Assembly (NCBI GenBank): GCA_037074705.1
Contig: CM073590.1
Location: 139,891,600 to 139,955,599, forward strand
Length of the DNA stretch: 64,000 nucleotides
Origin: Zhengitettix transpicula
Lineage: Eukaryota; Arthropoda; Insecta; Orthoptera; Tetrigidae
Reading direction: 5' to 3'
This document shows positions 63,925-64,000 of the stretch, one piece after another. Made by a program: the position numbers and the translations under genes. The notes under the pieces are model-generated. The model was given only the letters and a program-made list of their open reading frames with translations, had not been told where the DNA came from and did not search any database. Within the stretch, counting starts at the first letter, position 1. Every line of letters begins with the position of its first letter.

Positions 63925-64000
63925 CTTATGCAAATACGTACTCTATGTAAACTACAGTAAATAATGTATGGGTCACCAATGACAACGATCTCGACGCGGT
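63925..64000 (+). mobile_element. LINE 3' UTR fragment cut by the window edge
   Basis: 'cagtaaataatgtatgggtc' and 'accaatgacaacgatctcga' align with 32519-32559 of LINE copy 3 ('gtaaataacgtacgggtcgc' and 'caatgactacgatgtcgata'). It is the 3' untranslated end of the same LINE family in + orientation. The tail lies beyond the window, and no coding part is visible to the left. Confidence 0.7.

Overview
The window looks like A+T-rich, repeat-laden intergenic DNA from an arthropod, most likely an insect with a large genome. Long stretches have no coding content. The recognisable relics are animal-type: non-LTR retrotransposons with RNase H and CCHC-type C-termini, an internally deleted mariner, and tRNA-derived SINEs. 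A cockroach or termite is possible from general impression only. There are no operons, CRISPR arrays or other bacterial features, and almost every open frame of 60-140 codons is chance or repeat shadow.

Region by region. The only host-gene material I can argue for lies at about 3.1-4.0 kb on the + strand. It is an acceptor-preceded coding segment of 98 codons with a stop and a nearby AATAAA, probably a last exon, with a possible 48-nt in-frame exon upstream. From 9 to 12.2 kb there is a cluster of transposon relics: a copy of a GC-rich poly(A)-tailed retroposon (called family R here), a deleted mariner with matching terminal inverted repeats, and two LINE 3' ends in the same orientation. From 21.2 to 22.6 kb two R copies lie in opposite orientation. 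At 24.3-24.6 kb there are tRNA-SINE remnants. From 29.16 to 30.49 kb three R copies stand head to tail. At 31.75-32.59 kb a LINE copy has its upstream part inverted, as expected from twin priming. At 37.7 kb there is a SINE-like foldback. A likely LINE 3' end lies at 41.2-42.0 kb, a tRNA-SINE at 43.8 kb, R copies at 47.8 and 51.9 kb, and an interleaved duplication at 52.4-52.8 kb. A CpG-rich island lies at 54.7-55.1 kb, an R1-like LINE tail at 58.4-58.9 kb, a second tRNA-SINE at 61.3 kb, and another LINE 3' end is cut by the right edge.

The most distinctive element is family R: about 550 bp, GC-rich, without a sustained reading frame, ending in a short A-run and variably shortened at the other end. 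It has at least nine copies here, in young and diverged forms, and conserved short hairpins. One hairpin shows a paired A-T to G-C change between copies. It behaves like a non-autonomous retroposon. The LINEs in the window are candidate sources of the machinery, but that link is inference.
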